Assembly (NCBI RefSeq): GCF_009604425.1
Contig: NZ_WEGI01000013.1
Span: 1-64,000 of the forward strand
Length of the DNA stretch: 64,000 nucleotides
DNA from: Nocardia aurantia
GTDB taxonomy: Bacteria > Actinomycetota > Actinomycetes > Mycobacteriales > Mycobacteriaceae
Reading direction: 5' to 3'
The notes beneath the pieces are model-generated. The model saw only the letters and a list, made by a program, of their open reading frames with translations. It did not search any database and had not been told where the DNA came from. The translations under genes were made by a program, and so were the position numbers. Shown here piece after piece: positions 33,343 through 42,469 of this stretch (the first letter of the stretch is position 1; each line of letters opens with the position of its first letter).

Positions 33343-34188
33343 TCAGGCGGCGGTCGCCGCGGCCGGATCCAGCAGGCGCAGGAAATGCTCGACCTCGGCC
33401 TGGACGGCGCGGCGGGCCGGGGCGAGATATCGCCGGGGGTCGGTGGCGGCGGGGTCCTCGGTCAGTACCGCTCGCGCCGCGCCGGTGAACGCGATGTTCA
33501 GCCGGGTCGCGAGGTTGATCTTGGACATGCCGTGCCGGACCGCGGAGAGCAGGCCCGCGTCGGGCACGCCGGAGGAACCGTGCAGGACCAGCGGCACCGG
33601 TACGCTCGCCGCGAGCCGGCCGATCAGCGCGTCGTCGAGGCGGGCGTCGCGGGTCCGCATGGCGTGTTCGGAACCGACCGCCACGGCCAGCGCGTCCACG
33701 CCGGTGGCGGCCACGAAGGCCGCCGCCTCGGCCGGATCGGTGCGCACACCGGGAGTGTGGGCGCCGCCCTTGCCGCCGACCGCGCCGAGTTCGGCCTCCA
33801 CGAAGACGCCGCGGGCATGACACCATCGGGTGACAGTGACTGTGGTGGAACGGTTCTCGGCATCGGTGCGGGCGGAGCCGTCGTACATGACCGACGTGAT
33901 GCCCAGTGCCACTGCGGCTTCGATCAGCTCGGCGGTGGTGGCGTGGTCCAGATGCACCGCCAGCGCCGCGGAGCTGTCGGCGGCGATCTGGCGGCAGGCC
34001 CGCGCGAGCGGGGCGAGGCCACCGTGATGCCGCACGGTGTTCTCCGAGATCTGCAGGATCGCGGGACGTTTCGCCGATTCCGCGGCGGCGGCGACGGCCT
34101 CCGCGTGCTCCAGGGTGATGACGTTGAAGGCGGCCAGCGCGCCGGGGCGGGCCGCCGCGAGTAGCTCGGGCACGGATGTCTCGGTCAC
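33343..34188 (-). CDS. class II aldolase, tagatose/fructose-bisphosphate type
   Basis: 281 residues, zinc-dependent. The zinc-ligand region AVHLDHATT, VMYDGSA, VEAELGAVGG, HGSSGVPD and KINLATRLN follow the GatY/KbaY/FbaA order; HGSSG replaces the more common HGGSG. It would cleave tagatose- or fructose-1,6-bisphosphate to dihydroxyacetone phosphate and glyceraldehyde 3-phosphate. The GTG at 34188 overlaps the upstream PfkB stop by GTGA. As the last step of the amino-sugar operon, the tagatose role is the more likely. Confidence 0.86.
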   Translation of the reverse strand: MTETSVPELLAAARPGALAAFNVITLEHAEAVAAAAESAKRPAILQISENTVRHHGGLAPLARACRQIAADSSAALAVHLDHATTAELIEAAVALGITSVMYDGSARTDAENRSTTVTVTRWCHARGVFVEAELGAVGGKGGAHTPGVRTDPAEAAAFVAATGVDALAVAVGSEHAMRTRDARLDDALIGRLAASVPVPLVLHGSSGVPDAGLLSAVRHGMSKINLATRLNIAFTGAARAVLTEDPAATDPRRYLAPARRAVQAEVEHFLRLLDPAAATAA

Positions 34189-35138
34189 GGCGATGCGGCC
34201 TCCTGGGCGGCGGGACGGATTTCGGTGACGGTGACCGTCGGCGTCAGCCGCTCCCGCAGCGAGCGATCGATCTCGCCCGCGACCGGAATCACCACCGCCG
34301 CCGCGGACGTGGCGACCGCGTCGACGAGGATGGCGGGCCAGTCCGGTGCGCCGCCGCCCGACAGGGCCGCGATGACCGCGGCGGCCGCGGCGTCGCCGGC
34401 GCCGGTCGAATTGCCCGCCAACGGTTCCGGCAGGGTGGCCGACCAAGCCCCGGCGGCGGTGACCGCGACCATGCCGTCCGCGCCGAGGGTCGCGATCAGC
34501 GCCCGCACCCCCGCGGCGATCAACGGCTGGACCGCGGCCGGAATGTCGGCGGGTCCGGTCACATCGTCGCCGACCAGGCCGCGCAGCTCGTCCAGGCTGG
34601 GCATCAGCACCACGCCGGGCACCTCGGCGGCGTACCGCAGCGCCGCGCCGTCGACATCGCAGATGACCGGAACGTTCGCCGCCACGGCGATCCGGGCCAG
34701 ATCCGCCGGCAGGGAATGCGTGACGCCGCCCGGCATCGAACCGGACACCACCAGCCCGCCCGAGCCGGGTAGCAGGCCCGAAACCCGAACGCGCAGTTGC
34801 TCGACCGAATGCAGCTCGCTCACCCGGGGGCCGGGTTCCCACAGTCCGGTGGCGCTGCCGTCCTCGGATTCGCTGATCACCACTGTGCGGCGGACCCACG
34901 GCAGGGCGTGCACGAAATCCACCGGCAGTTCCAGCTCGGCCGCGGCGGCGAACATGTGATCGGCGAACCCGGTTGCCCGGGAGTACTTTCCGATCTGGTT
35001 GAGCACCCGGCTGACATTGATGCCCTTGCCGCCGATGCGTTGCTGCACCGACAGCACCCGTTGCTGTACGCCGCGTTCCAGCCGCTCCACCCGATAAGTG
35101 GTGTCGTAGGCCGGATTCATTGTCACGGTGAGGATCAC
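34185..35138 (-). CDS. PfkB-family sugar-phosphate kinase (tagatose-6-phosphate or fructose-1-phosphate kinase type)
   Basis: 317 residues. It starts VILTVTMNPAYDTTYRVERL and has GGKGINVSRVLNQIG, the substrate-binding signature of the LacC/FruK subgroup, and the ATP/catalytic motif NSTGAGDAA with the base Asp. In this operon it should phosphorylate tagatose 6-phosphate. The GTG at 35138 overlaps the upstream nagA stop as GTGA and the gene in turn overlaps the aldolase start, so three genes are coupled. Confidence 0.86.
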   Translation of the reverse strand: MILTVTMNPAYDTTYRVERLERGVQQRVLSVQQRIGGKGINVSRVLNQIGKYSRATGFADHMFAAAAELELPVDFVHALPWVRRTVVISESEDGSATGLWEPGPRVSELHSVEQLRVRVSGLLPGSGGLVVSGSMPGGVTHSLPADLARIAVAANVPVICDVDGAALRYAAEVPGVVLMPSLDELRGLVGDDVTGPADIPAAVQPLIAAGVRALIATLGADGMVAVTAAGAWSATLPEPLAGNSTGAGDAAAAAVIAALSGGGAPDWPAILVDAVATSAAAVVIPVAGEIDRSLRERLTPTVTVTEIRPAAQEAASP

Positions 35139-36295
35139 GACAACCACTGTCCACGTCGTAGCACCCGCCGCAACTCCAGCGCGTCGTCGAGAATCAGCGC
35201 GTCGGCGAACATTCCGGGCCGCAGGTCGCCGACCTCGGGCAATCCGGCCGCGGCGGCCGGCGTCGCGGTGGCCGCCCGGACCGCCACCGGCAGCGGCACC
35301 CCGCATTCGCGCACCGCCCAGCGCAGGCAGCGCAACAGCGTCGCGGTGCCGCCGGCGATCGAACCGCCCGCGATCCGCGCCACCCCGCCGGTCACCCGGA
35401 CCGTCTGCGGGCCGAGCCGATAATCGCCGTCGGGCATCCCGGCGGCCTGCATCGCATCCGTGATCAGCGCGACCCGGTCCGGCGCCGAGGCGAAAACCAA
35501 TGTGCCGAAACCGGAATCGACGTGTACCCCGTCGCCGATGAGTTCCACGGTGGCCTGTCGCGCGGCGGCGGCCACCAGGGCGGCGGCCACGGGTCCCGCC
35601 GCGCGATGGTGCAGGGGCGGCATGCCGTTGGCCAGATGGGTGACCAGCGTCCCGGTCCCGGTGGGCCTCAGCGCGGCCCGGAACACCGGATAGTTCGCAT
35701 CGCTGTGCCCGAGCGCCACCACCACCCCGTGTTCCGCCAGCAGCGCTGCGGCGTGGTCGAATCCGGGACGCTCCGGCGCGAGCGTCATCACCCGCAGCCA
35801 CCCGCCCGCGGCCCGCACCAGCTGCGCGATCAACTCGGGATCGGGATCGATCAGAAAACGGGGATCCTGTGCGCCGCACCGTGTCTCGGACAGAAAGGGG
35901 CCTTCGGCGTGGATACCCGCGACCAGGCCCGCCGTGGCCAGTTCCCGCAGAGCGGCGGTCTGCGCGACCATCTCCACAGCCGGCGCGGTGACGATGCTCG
36001 CGACGACGCTGGTCGTGCCCTGGGCGTGATGGAATTCCGCTGCTGCTCGCGCCTCCTCGACATCGATCGTGTCGAACCGATGCCCGAGACCGCCGTGGTT
36101 GTGGATGTCCACCAGCCCAGGAACCACGGTGCCGAGAAATTCCGGTAGCACCAGGTCACGGTGCCGCGCAGCCCATTCCGCGCTGTCGCGGACCTCGTGA
36201 ACACGGGTGCCACGGACCGAGACCACGCCGTCCTCGAAGGTCGTGGCGGAGGTGACGATCCGGCCCCGGAGATGAATGTCGCGATCGTCGGTCAT
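35135..36295 (-). CDS. nagA: N-acetylhexosamine-6-phosphate deacetylase
   Basis: 386 residues of the amidohydrolase fold. Metal and catalytic marks: DIHNHGG, HAEGPFLS (Glu), ALGHSDANY, THLANGM and the proton-shuttling Asp in LITDAMQA. It removes acetate from GlcNAc-6-P or GalNAc-6-P in the cytoplasm. ATG 36295 starts the conserved domain. The downstream PfkB start overlaps it. A 259-bp gap (36296-36554) separates it from the ROK gene; that gap shows no gene and may hold a second promoter. Confidence 0.9.
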   Translation of the reverse strand: MTDDRDIHLRGRIVTSATTFEDGVVSVRGTRVHEVRDSAEWAARHRDLVLPEFLGTVVPGLVDIHNHGGLGHRFDTIDVEEARAAAEFHHAQGTTSVVASIVTAPAVEMVAQTAALRELATAGLVAGIHAEGPFLSETRCGAQDPRFLIDPDPELIAQLVRAAGGWLRVMTLAPERPGFDHAAALLAEHGVVVALGHSDANYPVFRAALRPTGTGTLVTHLANGMPPLHHRAAGPVAAALVAAAARQATVELIGDGVHVDSGFGTLVFASAPDRVALITDAMQAAGMPDGDYRLGPQTVRVTGGVARIAGGSIAGGTATLLRCLRWAVRECGVPLPVAVRAATATPAAAAGLPEVGDLRPGMFADALILDDALELRRVLRRGQWLS

Positions 36296-36554
36296 CGCGC
36301 CATCCCGGACGGCCGACAGGCGGCGGCGAGTACGCGATTGCGGCCGGCCGCTGGTGGATGCCCTCGGGACACCGCGAAACAGCATTCCGGGCGCCGCGTG
36401 CCGTGCCCACGACGCGGGTCGCTCGCCCGACCCGGTGGTTCGCTGTGGTCGGCACGGTGCACCACGGCGGAGCGAGCGATGTCGGTGCGTGGTCCGGGGG
36501 CGCCGCCACCGGCTCGCGCCGACCGGCCGCCGCCGCTGGATCGGTTGCCGCTCG

Positions 36555-37478
36555 TCATTCCAGCGCTCCGGCGCGCGCGTAGTGGGCCGCGCCGATCAGA
36601 CCGGCGCGAATGCCGAAGGCGCCCAGCGTGACCGCGGGGACCGGGACGACGCGGAGTCGTCGCGACAGGTCGGTGTGCAAGGCGGTGGTGAGGATGTCGC
36701 CCGCGCCCGAGAGGCCGCCGCCGAGCACGATCAGGTCGACCCGGGTGGCGTGCAGGATGCCGAGCAGGCCCGTCGCGAGGGCGTCGACGGCGTCGTCGAT
36801 CACCGCGCGGGCGATCGGGTCGTGCGGGGCGCGCTCGAAGACTGTTGCGGCGCTGGGGATGTCGTGGCCGGTGCGGGCGGTGTAGGCGCGGGCGATGGCG
36901 CCGCCGGCGGCCACGGTTTCGACGCAGCCGACGTTGCCGCAGGGGCAGGGCAATCCGTCGTGCGGGCGGATCGGGATGTGGCCGTATTCGCCGGCCTCGC
37001 CGGGGCCGCTGCGGATCAGGCGGCCCGCCACCGCGAGGATGCCGGCGAGGCCGGTGCCGAGGATCAGGACGCAGACGTTGTCGTGGCCACGGCCCGCGCC
37101 GTGCCGCCATTCGGCCCAACCGGCCACGGTGACATCGTGTTCCAGCAGGACGGGTACGCGCCAGCGCGCGGTGAAGCGGTCGCCGAGCGGGACGTCGCGC
37201 CAGCCGATATTGCTGCTGAACACCGCTCGCGCGCCGACCGGGTCCACGATGCCGGGCAGCACCACCGCGGCGCGGTCCACGCGGATCCGTTGCGCGGCGG
37301 GCAGTTCGGTCAGCAATCGGTCTCCGAGGTCCTCGATCGCGTCGAAGGCGGCGGGGCCGTGCGGGGTGGGGATCGTGCCGGTGGTCAGGACCGTGCCCGC
37401 GGCGTCGGTGATCTCGGCCTTGGTGGTGGTGCCGCCGACGTCGACGGCGAGGACCAGATCCGGCGGGCCGGCGGTCAC
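36555..37478 (-). CDS. ROK family sugar kinase
   Basis: 307 residues. The N-terminal phosphate loop is AVDVGGTTTKAEI, the ROK zinc motif is PCPCGNVGCVETVAAGG, and LGTGLAGIL plus EAGEYGHI are typical. There is no N-terminal DNA-binding domain, so it is a kinase and not a NagC-type repressor. It would phosphorylate the imported N-acetylhexosamine, as ABC import delivers unphosphorylated sugar. The GTG at 37478 overlaps the SIS gene stop by GTGA. Confidence 0.88.
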   Translation of the reverse strand: MTAGPPDLVLAVDVGGTTTKAEITDAAGTVLTTGTIPTPHGPAAFDAIEDLGDRLLTELPAAQRIRVDRAAVVLPGIVDPVGARAVFSSNIGWRDVPLGDRFTARWRVPVLLEHDVTVAGWAEWRHGAGRGHDNVCVLILGTGLAGILAVAGRLIRSGPGEAGEYGHIPIRPHDGLPCPCGNVGCVETVAAGGAIARAYTARTGHDIPSAATVFERAPHDPIARAVIDDAVDALATGLLGILHATRVDLIVLGGGLSGAGDILTTALHTDLSRRLRVVPVPAVTLGAFGIRAGLIGAAHYARAGALE

Positions 37479-38413
37479 CCGAGAATCACCGAACGGCTCA
37501 GGCCGCGTGGGTGATCCGGGTCCAGGCCGAGATCCGCGGCGCGCAGCAGGCACAGCCGGTGCACCCGCACCAGGTCGGCCATCGGGTCGATATCGCGATG
37601 CTCGAAATGTGCTCCGGTGGCGGCGATATCGTCGGCCAGGCCGGGAGGCACCGGGCCGAGGGCCCAGACCGCGCGGCCCGGACCGGCGATGCTGATCGGA
37701 CCGTGCCGGTATTCGGTGGCCAGATAGCCCTCGGTCCAGGACCGGCAGGACTCGCGCAACTTCAGGCCCGCCTCCTCGGCCAGCGCGGCGGCGAAACCCA
37801 TTCCCACGAAACTGATCTGCTCGGCCCGCCGGACCTCGGCCAGCGCGACGGCCGGATCCTCGGCCAATACCGCGCGGGCCTGATCGATCACCGGGGTGAG
37901 ATCCTCGCCGAGATGCCAGCGCAGGATCGCCAATGTCGTGGTGGCGAACCGGGTCTGCACCACCGACCGCTCGTCGACCTCGTCGATCAGGATCGGATCG
38001 GCCAGCTCCAGCACCGGCGTGCCCGGGCTGGAACAGATCACGGTGCGCGGGACCCCGGCGGGGAGAGCGCGCAGCGCCCGGATCACCTCGGTGGTGGTGC
38101 CCGATCGGCAGATCACCAGATACCGGTCGTAGTCGTGCCGGCGCACCTCGCCCGCGGGCCAGGCGTCGGTGGGACCGAGGCCCGCGGACTCGCGCCGCGC
38201 GGCGATCGCGCGGGACATGAACAATGAGGTGCCGCAACCGATCACGGCCAAGCGCTCACCGATGGCGGGCAGCAGCGCCCGATGTTCGGCGGCGATCGCC
38301 GCGGCGCGCGCCCAGTCGCCGGGCTGGGTGGCCACCTCGGTGGCCAGATGGGGAGCGGGATCGCGATCGGCGGAGGTCGACACGTCACCAGGATCGGCCC
38401 GGTGATCGTTCAT
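37475..38413 (-). CDS. SIS-domain hexosamine-6-phosphate deaminase/isomerase (AgaS/NagB-II type)
   Basis: 312 residues with two sugar-isomerase domains: IGCGTSLFMSRAIAARRES and CRSGTTTEVIRALRAL, then AEEAGLKLRESCRSWTEGYLATEYRHGPISI. The YRHGP segment is shared with GlmS and AgaS. It should release ammonia and isomerise GalN-6-P (to tagatose 6-P) or GlcN-6-P. The ATG at 38413 is chosen; a GTG at 38393 is possible. It is the first gene of the minus-strand sugar operon. Confidence 0.85.
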   Translation of the reverse strand: MNDHRADPGDVSTSADRDPAPHLATEVATQPGDWARAAAIAAEHRALLPAIGERLAVIGCGTSLFMSRAIAARRESAGLGPTDAWPAGEVRRHDYDRYLVICRSGTTTEVIRALRALPAGVPRTVICSSPGTPVLELADPILIDEVDERSVVQTRFATTTLAILRWHLGEDLTPVIDQARAVLAEDPAVALAEVRRAEQISFVGMGFAAALAEEAGLKLRESCRSWTEGYLATEYRHGPISIAGPGRAVWALGPVPPGLADDIAATGAHFEHRDIDPMADLVRVHRLCLLRAADLGLDPDHPRGLSRSVILG

Positions 38414-38435
38414 GTCAAATTTACAGGCGAAACAG

Positions 38436-38453
38436 TCACATTCGATCATGTGA
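38436..38453. promoter_or_regulatory. palindromic candidate operator between the two sugar operons
   Basis: TCACAT (38436-38441), six bases TCGATC, ATGTGA (38448-38453) forms an inverted repeat in the 123-bp divergent region. It is placed to let one regulator, probably the DeoR protein at 41513, control both operons. Confidence 0.55.
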
Positions 38454-38536
38454 AGCGTTAAATTCGGACCAGTCGATTCTCTGCTCCAGCATCCGCGCCT
38501 CGCATCGCCGGGTGTGCACTCCGAAAGGCTCAGATC

Positions 38537-39781
38537 GTGAAACACCCACTCCGCGACGCATTCTCGTCGCTGATCCTGGCCACCGGGCTGGTACTGGCCG
38601 TCTCCTCCTGCGGCTTCGGCGGTGGCGGCTCGGACGATTCGGATCCGAACACGCTGTCGTTCCTCGCTCCGGTCTACAGCGACGGCACGAAAGCGGAGTG
38701 GGACAAGATCATCGGAGATTTCTCGAAGCAGAACCCGGACATCAAGGTCACGCTGCAGACGGAGTCCTGGGACTCCATCAACGATGTGGTGCGCACCAAA
38801 TTGCAGTCGAAATCGACGACGCCGGACATCCTCAACATCGACGCCTATTCCACCTACGCCACCGACGGATTGCTCTATCCCGCCGCGGATGTGGTGGATC
38901 CGTCGGTCATCGCCGACATCCAGCCCGGTTTCGCGAAGAACGCCTCGATCACCGGAACCCAGTGGGCGCTACCGCTGTTCGCCTCCGCGCGGACTCTGTT
39001 CTACAACACCGACCTGTTCACCGCGGCCGGGGTCGCCGCACCGCCGAAGACCTGGGCGGAACTGACCGACGACGCGAAGCGGATCCAGGCGCTCGGCAAC
39101 GGGGTCTCCGGTTACGGCCTGCCGCTGGGCAGCGAGGAGGCGCAGGGCGAGACCTCCATCTGGACCTTCGGCGCGGGCGGTAACTGGTCCGACGGTGACC
39201 GCATCACCGTGAACACCCCGCAGAACCTCGAGGGCGTGCAGGCGATGAAGGCGATCGCCGATGCCGGTGCCACGGAACCGAATCCGGGCGCCACCAACCG
39301 CGCCGACGTGATCAACGCCTTCATCCAGGGCAAGATCGGCATGATCGAGGGACTGCCGCCGACCATCGGCCAGATCGCGCAGAAGAATCCGGCGCTGAAA
39401 TATACGACCGCGCCCTCGCCGACGAAATCCGGCGATCCGTCCACACTCGGTGTCGCCGATCATCTGATGGCCTTCAAGAAGGACGGCAAGAAACAGGAGG
39501 CGATCAAGAAATTCCTGACCTACTTCTATTCTCCCGCCGTGTATTCCGCCTTCGTCTCCAGTGAGCATTTCATCCCGATCACCGTCTCCGGTGCGAAGGC
39601 CCTCGCGGACGATCCGGTGACGAAGGCGTTCGCGACCATCCTGCCGTCGGCGAGGTTCTATCCCAGTAACAACCCGAAATGGGGTGCGGTACAGGGGGCT
39701 ATCCGGCAGCAGTTGGGCACCGTGACCCAGGGCGCCGATCCCGCGGCGGTGCTGCAGAAGATCCAGCAGGCGGCGAGTTGA
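38537..39781 (+). CDS. sugar ABC transporter substrate-binding lipoprotein
   Basis: 414 residues. A lipoprotein signal peptide ends at VSSC, Cys25, followed by a Gly/Ser/Asp-rich linker. The mature protein is a cluster B (MalE-like) binding fold: FSKQNPDIKVTLQTESWDSIND, LPLFASARTLFYNTDLF, WAELTDDAKRI, and a C-terminal KKFLTYFYSPAVYSAFV. It should bind the hexosamine outside the cell. Start: GTG 38537 with GAAAGG about eight bases upstream. Confidence 0.93.
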   Translation: MKHPLRDAFSSLILATGLVLAVSSCGFGGGGSDDSDPNTLSFLAPVYSDGTKAEWDKIIGDFSKQNPDIKVTLQTESWDSINDVVRTKLQSKSTTPDILNIDAYSTYATDGLLYPAADVVDPSVIADIQPGFAKNASITGTQWALPLFASARTLFYNTDLFTAAGVAAPPKTWAELTDDAKRIQALGNGVSGYGLPLGSEEAQGETSIWTFGAGGNWSDGDRITVNTPQNLEGVQAMKAIADAGATEPNPGATNRADVINAFIQGKIGMIEGLPPTIGQIAQKNPALKYTTAPSPTKSGDPSTLGVADHLMAFKKDGKKQEAIKKFLTYFYSPAVYSAFVSSEHFIPITVSGAKALADDPVTKAFATILPSARFYPSNNPKWGAVQGAIRQQLGTVTQGADPAAVLQKIQQAAS

Positions 39782-40674
39782 GCCGCACCCCGAGCCGAGC
39801 CGCGGCGGCGTTGCGCGCGCTGCCGTGGGTCGGCCCCGCGCTGGTGCTCATCGCCGCGATCGTCGGGTTTCCGGCCGGGTACATGCTGTGGACCTCGACC
39901 CGGGATCTGAGCGCCTACGGCGCCGATCGCGGCGCCGCCGGCTGGGCCAACTTCCGGAAGTTGTTCGCGCTGGCGGAATTACCGCGCATCCTGGCGCACA
40001 CCCTGGTGTGGACGGTGGCGGTCGTGGTGATCACCCTGGTGCTGTCGGCGGCGCTGGCGCAGTTCCTGAACAAGGACTTTCCCGGCCGGACCGCGGTGCG
40101 GCTGGCGATCCTGGTGCCGTGGGCGGCCTCGGTGGTGATGACCACCACGGTGTTCGACTACCTGCTCGATCCCGATGTCGGCATCGCCAACCGGTTCCTC
40201 GTCGACATCGGGGTGCTGCACCGGGGTTTCGGGTTCACGAAGCAGGCCGGCCCGGCATTCCTGGTCGCGATCGGGGTGGCCGTGTTCGTGTCGATCCCGT
40301 TCACCACGTACACGATTCTGGCCGGGCTGCAGGCGATTCCGGCGGAAGTGGACGAGGCCGGGCGGGTCGACGGGGCGTCCGGGTGGCAGCGATACCGGTA
40401 TCTCACACTGCCGCAACTGCGTTCGGCGATGGCGGTGGCGACGGTGATCAATCTGATCAACGCGTTCAACTCGCTGCCGATCCTGCAGGTGCTCACCGGC
40501 AGTATCGCGGGCTTCGACGCCGACACCACGACCACGTTGACATTCAAGTTGATCCGGCAGAATCAGCAACTCGCCACCGCCGCGGCGATGAGCGTGCTGA
40601 ACTTCGCGCTGATCGCGGTGATCATCGCGGTCTACGTGAAGCTGATCCGGCCGGCGGGGGAGGAGACGCGGTGA
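39778..40674 (+). CDS. sugar ABC transporter permease (MalF type)
   Basis: 298 residues, six membrane helices, with the EAA-type coupling loop AGLQAIPAEVDEAGRVDGASGWQRYRYLTLPQL. The TTG at 39778 overlaps the binding-protein stop as TTGA and opens SRTPSRAAAALRALPWVGPALV; no ATG fits. It forms the channel with the following permease. Confidence 0.92.
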   Translation: MSRTPSRAAAALRALPWVGPALVLIAAIVGFPAGYMLWTSTRDLSAYGADRGAAGWANFRKLFALAELPRILAHTLVWTVAVVVITLVLSAALAQFLNKDFPGRTAVRLAILVPWAASVVMTTTVFDYLLDPDVGIANRFLVDIGVLHRGFGFTKQAGPAFLVAIGVAVFVSIPFTTYTILAGLQAIPAEVDEAGRVDGASGWQRYRYLTLPQLRSAMAVATVINLINAFNSLPILQVLTGSIAGFDADTTTTLTFKLIRQNQQLATAAAMSVLNFALIAVIIAVYVKLIRPAGEETR

Positions 40675-41516
40675 CCGTGCCCGGAAATCGGCGGCGGCGC
40701 CGGCGCTGGGATCTGACCGCCGTCGGGGCGGTGCTCGCCGCGCTGTTCCTGCTGCCGTATCTGGTGATGGTGCTGGGTTCGCTGAAGCCGCGCGCCGAGA
40801 TCCTGCGCATCCCGCCGACCTATCTGCCCCAGCAGTGGCGCCCGGACAACTACGCCACGGTGTGGCACACCCCGGAGACCCCGCTGCCGTTCAACCTGGT
40901 CAGCACCCTGGTGATCGCGGTGGGTGGCACGCTGCTGGTGCTGGCCGCCGCCGTGCCGGCGGCGTACCACACCGCCCGGCGGCGGTTCCCGGGCAAGGCG
41001 GCATTTCTGGGGCTGGTGCTGGTGACCCAGATGTTGCAGCCGACCGTGCTGGTCACCGGCCTGCTGCGGGAGTTCTTCACACTCGGTATCAACGACACCT
41101 GGCTGGCCATGATCCTGGTGGACGGCGCGTTCAATCTCTCGTTCGCGGTGTGGATCCTGCACAGCTTCTTCCGCGGCGTACCGGTGGAACTGGAGGAGGC
41201 GGCCGCCCTGGACGGGCTGAGCCGGTGGCAGATTCTCACCCGGGTGAGCCTGCCGCTGGTGTGGCCGGGCATCGTCACGGCCACCATCTTCGCCTTCGTC
41301 TCCTGCTGGAACGAGTTCGCGGCCAGCCTGGTGATCCTGACCACGCCGGAGAATCAGCCGCTGTCGGTGGCGCTGACCAAGTTCATCGGGCAGTACGACA
41401 CGGCTTGGCAATACGTCTTCGCGATCTCTACCGTCGGCATCGTGCCCGTCGTCATCCTGTTCGCACTGATCGAGAAGCGCCTGGTGGCCGGTCTGACCGC
41501 CGGCAGCGTGAAATGA
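40671..41516 (+). CDS. sugar ABC transporter permease (MalG type)
   Basis: 281 residues, six membrane helices, with the EAA loop PVELEEAAALDGLSRWQILTRVSLPL. GGAGG precedes the GTG at 40671, which overlaps the first permease stop. The ABC cassette gene that should power it is not nearby; a shared MsiK/UgpC-type ATPase elsewhere is the usual solution in actinomycetes. Confidence 0.93.
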   Translation: MTVPGNRRRRRRWDLTAVGAVLAALFLLPYLVMVLGSLKPRAEILRIPPTYLPQQWRPDNYATVWHTPETPLPFNLVSTLVIAVGGTLLVLAAAVPAAYHTARRRFPGKAAFLGLVLVTQMLQPTVLVTGLLREFFTLGINDTWLAMILVDGAFNLSFAVWILHSFFRGVPVELEEAAALDGLSRWQILTRVSLPLVWPGIVTATIFAFVSCWNEFAASLVILTTPENQPLSVALTKFIGQYDTAWQYVFAISTVGIVPVVILFALIEKRLVAGLTAGSVK

Positions 41517-42298
41517 CCGCGCCCGCCGATCGGCCGCGACGATGGAATCGCCTGCTGGCGCTGCTGGCCGACACCGGCCGATTGTCGGTGGAGGAGGCCG
41601 CGGACCGGCTCGGTGTCTCGCCCGCCACGATCCGCCGGGATTTCACCGCACTGGCCGATCAGCAACTGGCCACCCGTACCCACGGCGGCATCGTCGCCAC
41701 CGCCGTGGCCTACGACCTGCCGGCTCGCTACCGCGGTGGTGACGAGGCGAAACAACGTGTCGCCGAACACGCCGCGGCGCTGGTGGACATGACCGTGGTG
41801 GGGCTCAACGGCGGCACCACCACGACGGCGGTGGCGCGAGCGCTGGCCGGCCGGCCGGACCTGCCCACCTCCGCCGGCCGGCAGCCCACGATTGTGACCA
41901 ATGCCCTCAATATCGCCGGCGAAATGGTGCTGCGGCCGCATCTGCGCACGATCTGCCTCGGTGGAATGGCACGGCGGGAATCCTACGAATTGCACGGCCC
42001 GCTCGCGGAGCGCGCATTGGCCGAATTGCATTTGGACACCCTCGTTCTCGGTGTCGACGCGATCTCCGCGGCGGGCGGCGCGCAATGCCGCCATCTCGGC
42101 GAGTCGGGCGTCAACGCGGAAATGGTGCGGCGCGCGAATCGGGTGATCGTGGCGGCCACCGCGGACAAACTCGGGCGCACCGCACTGGCCCGGATCTGCC
42201 CGATCGAGGACATCGATGTGCTGGTCACCGACACCGCGGCGGATCGTGCTGCGGTCGCCGAGATCCGCGCGGCCGGGGTGCGCGTCGACCTGGTGTAG
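41513..42298 (+). CDS. DeoR family transcriptional repressor
   Basis: 261 residues. The N-terminal DeoR winged helix is RWNRLLALLADTGRLSVEEAADRLGVSPATIRRDFTALADQQLATRTHGG; the C-terminal DeoRC domain has LNGGTTTTAVARAL, IVTNALNIA and LHLDTLVLGVDAI, a sugar-phosphate sensor. It resembles AgaR/GlcR regulators. The ATG at 41513 overlaps the permease stop (ATGA), so it is the last gene of the importer operon and probably represses both sugar operons until a hexosamine phosphate appears. Confidence 0.92.
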   Translation: MTAPADRPRRWNRLLALLADTGRLSVEEAADRLGVSPATIRRDFTALADQQLATRTHGGIVATAVAYDLPARYRGGDEAKQRVAEHAAALVDMTVVGLNGGTTTTAVARALAGRPDLPTSAGRQPTIVTNALNIAGEMVLRPHLRTICLGGMARRESYELHGPLAERALAELHLDTLVLGVDAISAAGGAQCRHLGESGVNAEMVRRANRVIVAATADKLGRTALARICPIEDIDVLVTDTAADRAAVAEIRAAGVRVDLV

Positions 42299-42469
42299 GC
42301 CGCGCGTGCCGACCGGTCGGCCGCGGAATTACGTTCGCGGCCTTCGGAAAATAGCCGGAAGTCGATCATCCGACGTGCGGGCAACCGGTGTCGGGGCCGG
42401 AAGCTCGCGATCGCACGGTGCGAACCGCTCTTCCCGGCATCATGGTATTGATAGCCGTATATTTGCCGA

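Noticed and set aside
42299..42350. GCCGACCGGTCGGC palindrome after the deoR gene as a terminator
   Set aside because: The stem has no room for a loop and lacks a T tract; too little to call.
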